A stretch of 38,004 nt of DNA from a virus: positions 1 through 38,004 of IMG/VR virus record IMGVR_UViG_3300020207_000069; one strand, written 5' to 3'. The position numbers and the translations under genes were made by a program. The notes under the pieces are model-generated. The model saw only the letters and a list, made by a program, of their open reading frames with translations. It ran no database searches and was not told the origin of the DNA. Within the stretch, counting starts at the first letter, position 1. The number at the start of each line of letters is the position of its first letter. Below, in pieces: positions 10,555 to 15,831 of this stretch.

Positions 10555-10803
10555 GTGTTTACAAAACTAAAATCAAAGCTTATGGCATTTGCCGACATCT
10601 TTAAAGACGAAAATGATTACAATGAAAAAACTATAATTGGTTTTATGTCTTTTGCAGTAATGGTAGCCTTTGCTACGGCGGATCTGGTTACGGGTTACTT
10701 TGGTAAGGATTTAGTTATTAACGAAGGGATCTACAATTCATTTGTAATTATCACATTGGGTTCATTTGGGATTGCGGGTCTTGAAAAATTTGCAAAGAAA
10801 TGA
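10555..10803 (+). CDS. holin-like small membrane protein
   Basis: An 82-residue protein read from a GTG start. It has a charged N-terminus (about 1-26), a first hydrophobic helix at about 27-48 and a second at about 60-76, ending in Lys-rich EKFAKK. Two helices, small size and position directly upstream of a putative endolysin (ATGA overlap at 10800) fit a class II-type holin, which would open the inner membrane at lysis. The sequence AACCAACAAA lies just upstream of the start. No family signature was recognised, so the holin role comes from topology and neighbourhood. A non-lytic small membrane protein is the alternative. Confidence 0.6.
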   Translation: MFTKLKSKLMAFADIFKDENDYNEKTIIGFMSFAVMVAFATADLVTGYFGKDLVINEGIYNSFVIITLGSFGIAGLEKFAKK

Positions 10804-11270
10804 AATTAGAAGTATTAAGATTTAGCAGTCAAGACGACAGCACTAATGGTATTTTATTTGATGTCACAGAAGGAAGAAAGTTTTTATGCTACACTCTTGA
10901 AGATGAGTATAGGGAAACAAAAGTTATGTCTGAAACACGAATTCCTGCTGGCACATATAAAATTACACTTAGAACGGTAGGGGGTCACCATGAAAGATAC
11001 ACTAAGAAATATGGTGAAATGCACAAAGGCATGTTATGGGTTCGTGACGTGCCTAATTTTAAGTGGATCCTTATTCATACTGGTAATACTGATGAACACA
11101 CTGCTGGGTGCCTCCTTGTTGGTGATAGTCAACAAAGCAATCTTATCAAGAGTGATGGTTTCACAGGTTCAAGTACTCAAGCGTATAAAAGAATCTATCC
11201 TCCGATTGCTGCAGCGTTGGAAGCAGGGGAAGAAGTAACAATCACATATATAGATTACGATACAGTATAA
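10800..11270 (+). CDS. DUF5675-type protein, putative endolysin
   Basis: A 156-residue protein resembling the DUF5675 family, common in Bacteroidetes phages and prophages beside holins. The central motif IHTGN (92-96) followed by DEHTAGCLLVG (99-109) places His93, His100 and Cys104 in an arrangement that recalls the His...(S/T)xGC active site of YkuD-type L,D-transpeptidase folds. Other family-like features are TRIPAGTYKI (46-55) and a beta-rich profile. The inferred role is cleavage or remodelling of peptidoglycan during lysis. It overlaps the holin-like gene by 4 bases and the next small gene by 1 base. No signal peptide is visible, so export through the holin would be needed. The enzymatic activity of this family is not settled knowledge to me. 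Confidence 0.65.
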   Translation: MKLEVLRFSSQDDSTNGILFDVTEGRKFLCYTLEDEYRETKVMSETRIPAGTYKITLRTVGGHHERYTKKYGEMHKGMLWVRDVPNFKWILIHTGNTDEHTAGCLLVGDSQQSNLIKSDGFTGSSTQAYKRIYPPIAAALEAGEEVTITYIDYDTV

Positions 11271-11404
11271 TGGCAAAGCATATTAATAGTGCACAAAGGG
11301 TAGAAGTAAAGAAGTCAAGACCTGGTGTACACGCTAAAACAAAAACAAGTAAGAGTAAGAACTCTGCTAATTATAAAAAGAAATACAGAGGTCAAGGGCG
11401 ATGA
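11270..11404 (+). CDS. 44-residue basic protein
   Basis: Small ORF starting on the last base of the upstream stop (TAATG) and ending in an ATGA overlap with the next gene. The product begins MAKHINSAQRVEVKKSRPG and ends KKKYRGQGR, with about a third Lys/Arg and no acidic stretch. Similar short, very basic proteins with a KSRPGVHAKTK-like segment occur in Bacteroidetes phages as far as I recall. Function unknown; nucleic-acid binding is a reasonable guess from charge. Tight coupling on both sides supports it being a real gene. Confidence 0.65.
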   Translation: MAKHINSAQRVEVKKSRPGVHAKTKTSKSKNSANYKKKYRGQGR

Positions 11405-11613
11405 ACAAGAAAAGTCTATATGATAGAGATAATATTGAACTATATATTCTCTCTAGGGAGCAGCAAGATGAGATTAATGATCTGTTAGCTTGGGATGAAA
11501 CTATAGATGAGCCTGAAGACCTTTTTAATACAAAGGAATTCAAATCACTTTCATTATGGCAAAGACTATATCTGAGATTAAAGATAGCGCTCTGGGTTAC
11601 ATTGCATCCATAG
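11401..11613 (+). CDS. hypothetical 70-residue protein
   Basis: Unrecognised. Starts in an ATGA overlap with the 44-residue gene. The product is acidic in its middle (DDLLAWDETIDEPEDLF) and ends with a basic amphipathic or weakly hydrophobic tail (LWQRLYLRLKIALWVTLHP), which could lie on a membrane surface. Its last 58 bases overlap the next gene in another frame, so translational coupling to that membrane protein is likely. Confidence 0.55.
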   Translation: MNKKSLYDRDNIELYILSREQQDEINDLLAWDETIDEPEDLFNTKEFKSLSLWQRLYLRLKIALWVTLHP

Positions 11614-11798
11614 CAGACTGGACAAGTATCCGTATGGTATACTTACTAATGTCTATTGTATTGTTTATTGGTTGGGCTACATCTACATGGGAGCTTATAG
11701 GTTTTGTTATTGTAATGTTGAATGTTGGTGTGTGGACCAAGTTCTGTCCTAGTAAGTGGATCTTTGAAAAGCTAGGTTGGAAGAAGTGTGATCTATAA
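11556..11798 (+). CDS. small membrane protein upstream of the kinase
   Basis: An 80-residue protein, unrecognised. A hydrophobic region at about 27-60 (MVYLLMSIVLFIGWATSTW then ELIGFVIVMLNVGV) gives one long or two closely spaced membrane helices, followed by a basic tail with Cys65 and Cys78. The start used (11556) lies inside the previous gene by 58 bases; an internal ATG at residue 27 is an alternative but would remove the N-terminal soluble segment. It ends with a TAATG overlap with the histidine kinase gene, so it belongs to the same translational chain and could be a membrane partner of the kinase. That partnership is inference. Confidence 0.6.
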   Translation: MAKTISEIKDSALGYIASIADWTSIRMVYLLMSIVLFIGWATSTWELIGFVIVMLNVGVWTKFCPSKWIFEKLGWKKCDL

Positions 11799-12700
11799 TG
11801 AATGCTTTAGATGGTATATCTCTTCGCAGTAGAATCTGTCTACTGTGTGCAACTATAATCATGATGACATTCTTTGTCTTCAAGACTCTGGTTGTATTTA
11901 GGTATATACATCACAGCACCTTTACACACTACTTTGAATGGTTGAGTGTAATTGCGTTTATGCCTCCGTTCTTTATGGTTGTAAAGGAGTTTCTACAGAA
12001 CAAAGAAATTATTAAAGAAGATTTAGGTAAGAAGAATATATATCTAGAGCATGCTGCTAAGATTATTAGACATGACATGCACAGTGGTATCAATACTTAC
12101 TTACCTAGAGGAATCAAATCTCTTAATAGGAGATTGACTGAAGAGTCTATTAAAGACTTAAAGATTGGGGCCCCGCTTCAGTTAATTACTGACGGTTTGC
12201 ACCATGCACAAAAAGTATATGCAGGGGTATTTGAATTTACCAATCTGGTAAAAGAGAATGCACAATTAAATAAGGAAGTAAAAAACATAAAAGAAATTCT
12301 AGCAGATTATCTCAGGCTGACAGCATACAAAAACCAAGTGATCTTAGACGACAGCCTGGATATTTCTTTTGAAGTTAATGAGCCTTTGCTCTGTACCGCG
12401 TTAGATAATTTTATCCGTAATGGATTAAAGTATAACGATAATGGTACAAAATATGTAAAGCTTAGTATAGAGCAACACTTTACTAAAGGTTTATCTCTGG
12501 TTGTAGAAGATAACGGTAGAGGATTGACTTCAGAAGAGTTCATAGAACTCAGTAAACCATACGTAAGAAAAGAAGGACAAAAGGAAAGTGGCACAGGATT
12601 GGGACTCAACATCTCAATTGCCATATTAAAAGAACATGGTTTTAATGTACGCGCTGAGAAAAGAGAAGAAGGTGGTACAAAAGTAATTATTGAGATATGA
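11798..12700 (+). CDS. membrane sensor histidine kinase
   Basis: A 300-residue two-component kinase that would autophosphorylate on His and pass phosphate to the receiver protein encoded immediately downstream. Seen: membrane helices at about 12-36 and 47-66 joined by a loop of about ten residues; an H-box AAKIIRHDMH with His92; a kinase domain with N-box DNFIRNGLKYN (203-213), G1 box DNGRGL (238-243) and G2 box GTGLGL (265-270). There is no PAS, HAMP or periplasmic sensor domain, the layout of intramembrane-sensing kinases, so the stimulus is probably membrane state or a membrane protein. It is coupled on both sides (TAATG with the membrane protein before it, ATGA with the receiver after it). 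All core catalytic motifs look intact. Histidine kinases are rare in phage genomes. Confidence 0.9.
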   Translation: MNALDGISLRSRICLLCATIIMMTFFVFKTLVVFRYIHHSTFTHYFEWLSVIAFMPPFFMVVKEFLQNKEIIKEDLGKKNIYLEHAAKIIRHDMHSGINTYLPRGIKSLNRRLTEESIKDLKIGAPLQLITDGLHHAQKVYAGVFEFTNLVKENAQLNKEVKNIKEILADYLRLTAYKNQVILDDSLDISFEVNEPLLCTALDNFIRNGLKYNDNGTKYVKLSIEQHFTKGLSLVVEDNGRGLTSEEFIELSKPYVRKEGQKESGTGLGLNISIAILKEHGFNVRAEKREEGGTKVIIEI

Positions 12701-13134
12701 TTGATACATTAATGCTGATAGATGACGAGAATCTATTTCACTTGGTATTTGAAGATGCTTGCAGCATGTTAGATATAGCACTCTCTATAGAGTCATTAGA
12801 CAGCTCAGATGAAGCTGACAGAAAATTTAAAGCATGGTTTCCGGATGATCCAGATCATGAAAGACCTCAGTGTGTCTTTGTAGATCTTAACATTATTGGT
12901 TCCAGCTTTGATGGAATTGAGATGATTAGAAAGATTAATAATGATTACGGTAACGGTTGCGTTATTGGTATCATTTCTAGTTCTTCTGATAATGAAGAGA
13001 TTGAAAAAGCTAAGGCTGTAGGCGCACAGTTTTGGATTATTAAGTCTGATGACATTGAGCCTAGACTAGAAGAGTTCCATAAAGATTACGAAGGGTATGT
13101 AAATAAAACTAACCCTTTTAAAGTATATAGATGA
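12697..13134 (+). CDS. stand-alone response-regulator receiver (CheY-like) protein
   Basis: A 145-residue REC domain without a DNA-binding or enzymatic output domain. Seen: acidic pocket Asp9-Asp10 (LMLIDDEN), phospho-acceptor Asp63 in VFVDLN (60-65), a Ser run at 94-97 at the Thr/Ser switch position, and Lys116 in WIIKSD. These are the full conserved set of an active receiver. The short C-terminal extension (about 130-145) ends KTNPFKVYR. It overlaps the kinase by ATGA, so kinase and receiver are almost certainly a cognate pair made in step. With no output domain, signalling would go by protein-protein contact; the next gene product is the obvious candidate partner. Confidence 0.88.
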   Translation: MIDTLMLIDDENLFHLVFEDACSMLDIALSIESLDSSDEADRKFKAWFPDDPDHERPQCVFVDLNIIGSSFDGIEMIRKINNDYGNGCVIGIISSSSDNEEIEKAKAVGAQFWIIKSDDIEPRLEEFHKDYEGYVNKTNPFKVYR

Positions 13135-13697
13135 TAAGTTCTAAGGACACAGTAAAGGAAGCTATACTTAAAGCCAAGTCTAAGAAAGTTTTTATAGAAG
13201 GAAACTTTGTTAAGCTACTGGCTAAGACTTCTGATGCTGAGGTTAAAGACTATATAGAAGAGTGTAAAGCAAAAGATCTTGCTCAGAGACGTAAGCGTTT
13301 AGACATTACTAAACAAGTACAGGCTCAGAATATAGAGCTTGAAAATGCTAACATATTAAACAAGGCCCTCTTATTAGACCTGCAGAATAAGATGGAAGAA
13401 CTGGAGGAAGCTAAACAAGCTGCTGAAAGTTTACGGGATGAAGCCTTAAATGATCTTGAGGTCATGCAAAAAAAGACTCAGTTTGAGTTAGTAGGTATTA
13501 TTGTAAAGCTTGCACTGGCTGTTATAGTTGGTGTAGGTGTTACAACATCTGTTTTATATATGTTTGTTTTATATCAGGGCTATGATTCTAAGATAATAGA
13601 GAGTACCTGGTCCAATTTATTTGGTATATTGTTAACTAATTCATTTAGTATAGTTGGTACCATTATGGGTGTCAAGTATGCTACAGAAAAAGATTAA
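13131..13697 (+). CDS. coiled-coil membrane protein, putative partner of the two-component pair
   Basis: A 188-residue protein starting in an ATGA overlap with the receiver gene. The N-terminal 40 residues are a small soluble segment, about 44-115 are a long charged coiled coil (QVQAQNIELENAN, LQNKMEELEEAKQAAESLRD), followed by a membrane helix at about 119-148 and a second at about 161-183 (SNLFGILLTNSFSIVGTIMG). The ends would both be cytoplasmic. The coiled coil just before the membrane looks like a signalling or oligomerisation stalk. No enzymatic motif is seen. Inferred: membrane effector or scaffold controlled by the receiver. A channel or lysis-timing component is possible but not shown. 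Confidence 0.7.
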   Translation: MISSKDTVKEAILKAKSKKVFIEGNFVKLLAKTSDAEVKDYIEECKAKDLAQRRKRLDITKQVQAQNIELENANILNKALLLDLQNKMEELEEAKQAAESLRDEALNDLEVMQKKTQFELVGIIVKLALAVIVGVGVTTSVLYMFVLYQGYDSKIIESTWSNLFGILLTNSFSIVGTIMGVKYATEKD

Positions 13698-13699
13698 TT

Positions 13700-14386
13700 A
13701 TGGCAGCAGCTAGATCTCATGAAGATGAGATATTCAAAGCAAAGAGAAGACCTAAGCGTCCAATTAAATTTAATGTTACTCTTAATGAAGAACAAAAGCA
13801 CGCAAAAGCAGAAATACTTGATAACCCCGTCACTGTCTTACAAGGTATGGCAGGAAGTGGGAAAACTTTGGTGGCAGTTCAAACTGGGTTGGATCTCTTA
13901 TTTACAAAGCAAATTGAGAAGATTATTATTACCAGACCAACAGTTGCCAAAGAAGACATTGGTTTCCTTCCTGGAGATATCAAGGAAAAGATGGATCCGT
14001 GGCTTGCTCCTATATACCATAACTTGTACTTACTATATGACAAAGTTAAGATTGACAAGTGTGTTGAAGAAGGACAGATAGAGATTGTACCGTTTGCTTT
14101 TATGCGGGGTAGAACCTTTACTGATGCTGTAATCATTTTAGATGAGGCACAGAACGTTACTATGAATCAAATGGAGATGATGCTGGGCCGTCTTGGTAAA
14201 GGAAGTACAATGATCATCTGTGGAGATAAAGCACAGATTGATTTACGTAATAAAAAAGATTCAGGTTTTGGCTTCTTATATACATTAGAAGCACAGGTTA
14301 AGGGATTTAAAGTAATAACATTAAAAACAAACCATCGTCACGATATTGTTGAACCTATACTAAAAGTATACGAAGATTACAGATAA
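13700..14386 (+). CDS. phoH: PhoH-like P-loop ATPase
   Basis: A 228-residue ATPase of the PhoH family, a helicase-like P-loop domain widespread in marine and other phages and of uncertain cellular role (linked with phosphate stress and RNA metabolism in bacteria). Seen: Walker A GMAGSGKT (49-56), the family motif ITRPTVAKEDIGFLPGD (77-93), Walker B IILDEAQN (145-152), IICGDKAQ (172-179) and a terminal TNHRHDIVEPIL segment. Length matches the short phage type lacking the PIN domain. It starts two bases after the coiled-coil membrane protein gene and overlaps the next small gene by one base, so it is part of the same transcript as the two-component genes. Confidence 0.9.
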   Translation: MAAARSHEDEIFKAKRRPKRPIKFNVTLNEEQKHAKAEILDNPVTVLQGMAGSGKTLVAVQTGLDLLFTKQIEKIIITRPTVAKEDIGFLPGDIKEKMDPWLAPIYHNLYLLYDKVKIDKCVEEGQIEIVPFAFMRGRTFTDAVIILDEAQNVTMNQMEMMLGRLGKGSTMIICGDKAQIDLRNKKDSGFGFLYTLEAQVKGFKVITLKTNHRHDIVEPILKVYEDYR

Positions 14387-14541
14387 TGAACTGGACCGTA
14401 GAACTTATTGCACATTGGCCTCATGATAGATTAGCTATTGGTTTTGAATCCATGAGAGCTACAGAAGAAGTACCTTGGAACACTTTTCAATTGTTTTTAG
14501 GCATTCTTACTGTAAGGATTAACACTTGGGAAGAAGAATAA
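14386..14541 (+). CDS. 51-residue small protein
   Basis: ORF starting on the last base of the phoH stop codon (TAATG), product MNWTVELIAHWPHDRLAIGF... ending NTWEEE. It contains LFLGILTVRI, a short hydrophobic strand or helix. Unrecognised, but the coupling to phoH and position before a stem-loop support it as the last gene of the plus-strand block. Confidence 0.6.
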   Translation: MNWTVELIAHWPHDRLAIGFESMRATEEVPWNTFQLFLGILTVRINTWEEE

Positions 14542-14542
14542 C

Positions 14543-14590
14543 GGGAGTAAGGAAGACCTCTCTTTAATATCTTCCTTACTTTACCCCCGG
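14543..14590 (+). terminator. strong stem-loop at the end of the plus-strand block
   Basis: Perfect 11-bp stem AGTAAGGAAGA (14546-14556) / TCTTCCTTACT (14570-14580) with a 13-base loop, two bases or so after the last plus-strand stop. Outside it, CGGG (14542-14545) can pair again with CCCG near 14586 across a bulge. There is no T tract on the plus strand, so it is an atypical terminator or an mRNA-stabilising hairpin. Confidence 0.6.
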
Positions 14591-14838
14591 CTTATTGCTA
14601 TTCATAGTGGTATGAATGATTACGTGTGTCCAGTTTGATCAAACATATAAGCACAAATCAAGTGGGATTACCTATATGCAGACTGAATAGCCTTCACTCT
14701 CTGTAAGCTGCAGAGAGTTTATTATACACACCACCCATTGTTATGGTTTTAGTCTGTTATGACAAGTGCTATAATGAAAAGAAGTAAGTAGAACATATCT
14801 CTGAGGTTTGTCTCTCAAAGATAATAAACTTTTTTAGT
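14591..14838. other. intergenic region between convergent gene blocks, no recognised gene
   Basis: About 250 bases without a convincing gene. It holds a second hairpin, ACTCTCTG (14696-14703) / CAGAGAGT (14711-14718) with a 7-base loop, and AAACT-T5-AGTTT at 14826-14840 beside the stop of the first minus-strand gene, which could serve as a weak terminator for minus-strand transcripts. No tRNA-like arms or T-loop consensus are seen on either strand. Tiny minus-strand ORFs exist, including a hydrophobic 15-codon one (MFYLLLFIIALVITD), but nothing supports them. Confidence 0.45.
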
Positions 14839-15063
14839 TTAAGAAATGATGGTGTCTACTTTTGCATCAACAATTCCTAAAATATCTAGCTCATAACCGT
14901 CAACTTCTTGACTAGCAGCACGTTTAGCTATGTACATTTTTATTTTAGTGTCTGCTTCATTTACAGATTGAGCTGATACTAGATAGGTTCTTCTCATTTT
15001 TTCTTTACCCATTACTACTATGATACGGGCTTTAAAGTATTTAGGTTGGTTTTTGTTGCTCAT
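14839..15063 (-). CDS. DUF4494-like small protein
   Basis: About 74 residues when read from the ATG at 15063 (MSNKNQPKYFKARI). This start is preferred over one 27 bases upstream because it reduces overlap with the preceding gene to 23 bases and places the family-like KYFKARI near the N-terminus. The pattern KYFKARI...YLVSAQSVNEADTKI...YI resembles DUF4494, a small domain frequent in Bacteroidetes genomes and their phages, with the conserved Y-LV-A-S--EA core. Function unknown. Last gene of the minus-strand block. Confidence 0.6.
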   Translation of the reverse strand: MSNKNQPKYFKARIIVVMGKEKMRRTYLVSAQSVNEADTKIKMYIAKRAASQEVDGYELDILGIVDAKVDTIIS

Positions 15064-15382
15064 TACGTAACTCTTTAAATAGTGCCTCAATTAATATTAG
15101 ATAGTTGATTGCATCTCCAAACTTCTCATCAATCATATCTTGATCAGGGATTATGCTTTCACATTCATATTCACCTATAATTCTACGGACAGAATATAAG
15201 TGTTTTACTAAAAGCTCCCATGCTACAGAAGTGGGTTCTTGGTGCATGCTAAACTCTGCTTGTTCTTTAAAACTTTTCAAAGTGTCTGACTCTACGCCAT
15301 ACTCTTTGCCTTTAGATATAAGAACTTCTTTGCTCTTGTAATATCGTTCAGTAAGTAGCTTGTTAAGTTTTTCAGTATTCAT
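15041..15382 (-). CDS. DUF1599/Nmad1-like helical protein
   Basis: 113 residues. The layout KGKEYG (24-29) then a Lys-rich helix, PTSVAWELLVKHLYSV, then DEKFGDAINYLILIEALFKE resembles the DUF1599 / nucleotide-modification-associated domain 1 family seen in many phages, where the final helix carries a conserved E-K--D--NY--L pattern. The molecular role of these proteins is not established. It overlaps the 53-residue gene before it by 11 bases and the DUF4494-like gene after it. Confidence 0.5.
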   Translation of the reverse strand: MNTEKLNKLLTERYYKSKEVLISKGKEYGVESDTLKSFKEQAEFSMHQEPTSVAWELLVKHLYSVRRIIGEYECESIIPDQDMIDEKFGDAINYLILIEALFKELRNEQQKPT

Positions 15383-15533
15383 GTTGTTTTATGATTTCAA
15401 TTACTTTTTCCCAATATGTCTCATTATAAGGTACCATATCTAAAATTTGTTTCACTTGTATAAGTGCCTCATTTACAGACTTGTATCTTTCTATATAGTC
15501 TTTAGCCTTTACAGCTGGATTTGGATATCCCAT
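15372..15533 (-). CDS. 53-residue hypothetical protein
   Basis: ORF from ATG at 15533 to TGA at 15372, product MGYPNPAVKAKDYIERYKSV... ending IIKQHEY. Charged, mostly helical, unrecognised. Its end overlaps the next gene's start by 11 bases in another frame, which fits the coupled style of this genome. It starts directly next to an 11-bp tandem repeat (15534-15555) and is divergent from the lipoprotein gene. Confidence 0.6.
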   Translation of the reverse strand: MGYPNPAVKAKDYIERYKSVNEALIQVKQILDMVPYNETYWEKVIEIIKQHEY

Positions 15534-15555
15534 AACTTAACATTAACTTAACATT
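15534..15555. repeat. perfect 11-bp tandem direct repeat between divergent genes
   Basis: AACTTAACATT occurs twice without a gap (15534-15544 and 15545-15555), lying in the 31-base gap between the divergent 53-residue gene and the lipoprotein gene. The 11-base period is about one helical turn. TAACATTG (15549-15556) is one mismatch from the Bacteroidetes -7 box TAnnTTTG on the plus strand, so the repeat may be a protein-binding site at a promoter. Confidence 0.55.
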
Positions 15556-15564
15556 GAAACCTTA

Positions 15565-15756
15565 ATGATATCAACGATGAGAAAGTTACTAATTTTATTT
15601 GGAATAGCACTAACCAGCTGCTCAACTAGTCAGTCTGCAGTTGCAGAGGCAACTGATCCTGACGTAGTTTCACGAGCTGGAAATTATACTTATTGTCTTA
15701 TAGAAGATTGTGAGTACAGAACTAATGTACATTACCACATTGTATTTAATAAATAA
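15565..15756 (+). CDS. small lipoprotein, lone plus-strand gene in the minus-strand region
   Basis: Up to 63 residues; the second ATG at 15577 (MRKLLILFGIALTSCS) gives the best signal peptide. The lipobox LTSC (about residues 16-19 from the first Met) predicts cleavage and lipidation, leaving a mature protein of about 45 residues with three further Cys/Tyr-rich spots (YTYCLIEDCEYRTN). It sits alone against the surrounding strand with its own direct-repeat promoter region and its own terminator, the typical layout of a phage moron. A surface lipoprotein could act in superinfection exclusion, but that is inference from the architecture only. Confidence 0.7.
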   Translation: MISTMRKLLILFGIALTSCSTSQSAVAEATDPDVVSRAGNYTYCLIEDCEYRTNVHYHIVFNK

Positions 15757-15791
15757 GGGAGAGGAGACTGGCAGTCTCACTCCCCCTTTTT
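15757..15791 (+). terminator. terminator of the lipoprotein gene (possibly bidirectional)
   Basis: Immediately after the lipoprotein stop: GGGAG and GAGACTG pair with CAGTCTC and CTCCC (15757-15786) around a one-base loop centre, followed by TTTTT (15787-15791). On the minus strand the same hairpin lies 40 bases beyond the PolB stop, so it could end that transcript too. Confidence 0.8.
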
Positions 15792-15831
15792 ATTACTTTG
15801 GGCACAAGTAATGGTTACTAGACAAACATAG

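Noticed and set aside
13719-14136. ORFs of 120 and 85 codons overlapping phoH
   Set aside because: They cover the Walker A to Walker B part of an obvious PhoH gene in other frames.
14591-14838. Possible tRNA or riboswitch in the gap
   Set aside because: No acceptor stem, T-loop consensus or known aptamer core could be drawn on either strand; only simple hairpins.
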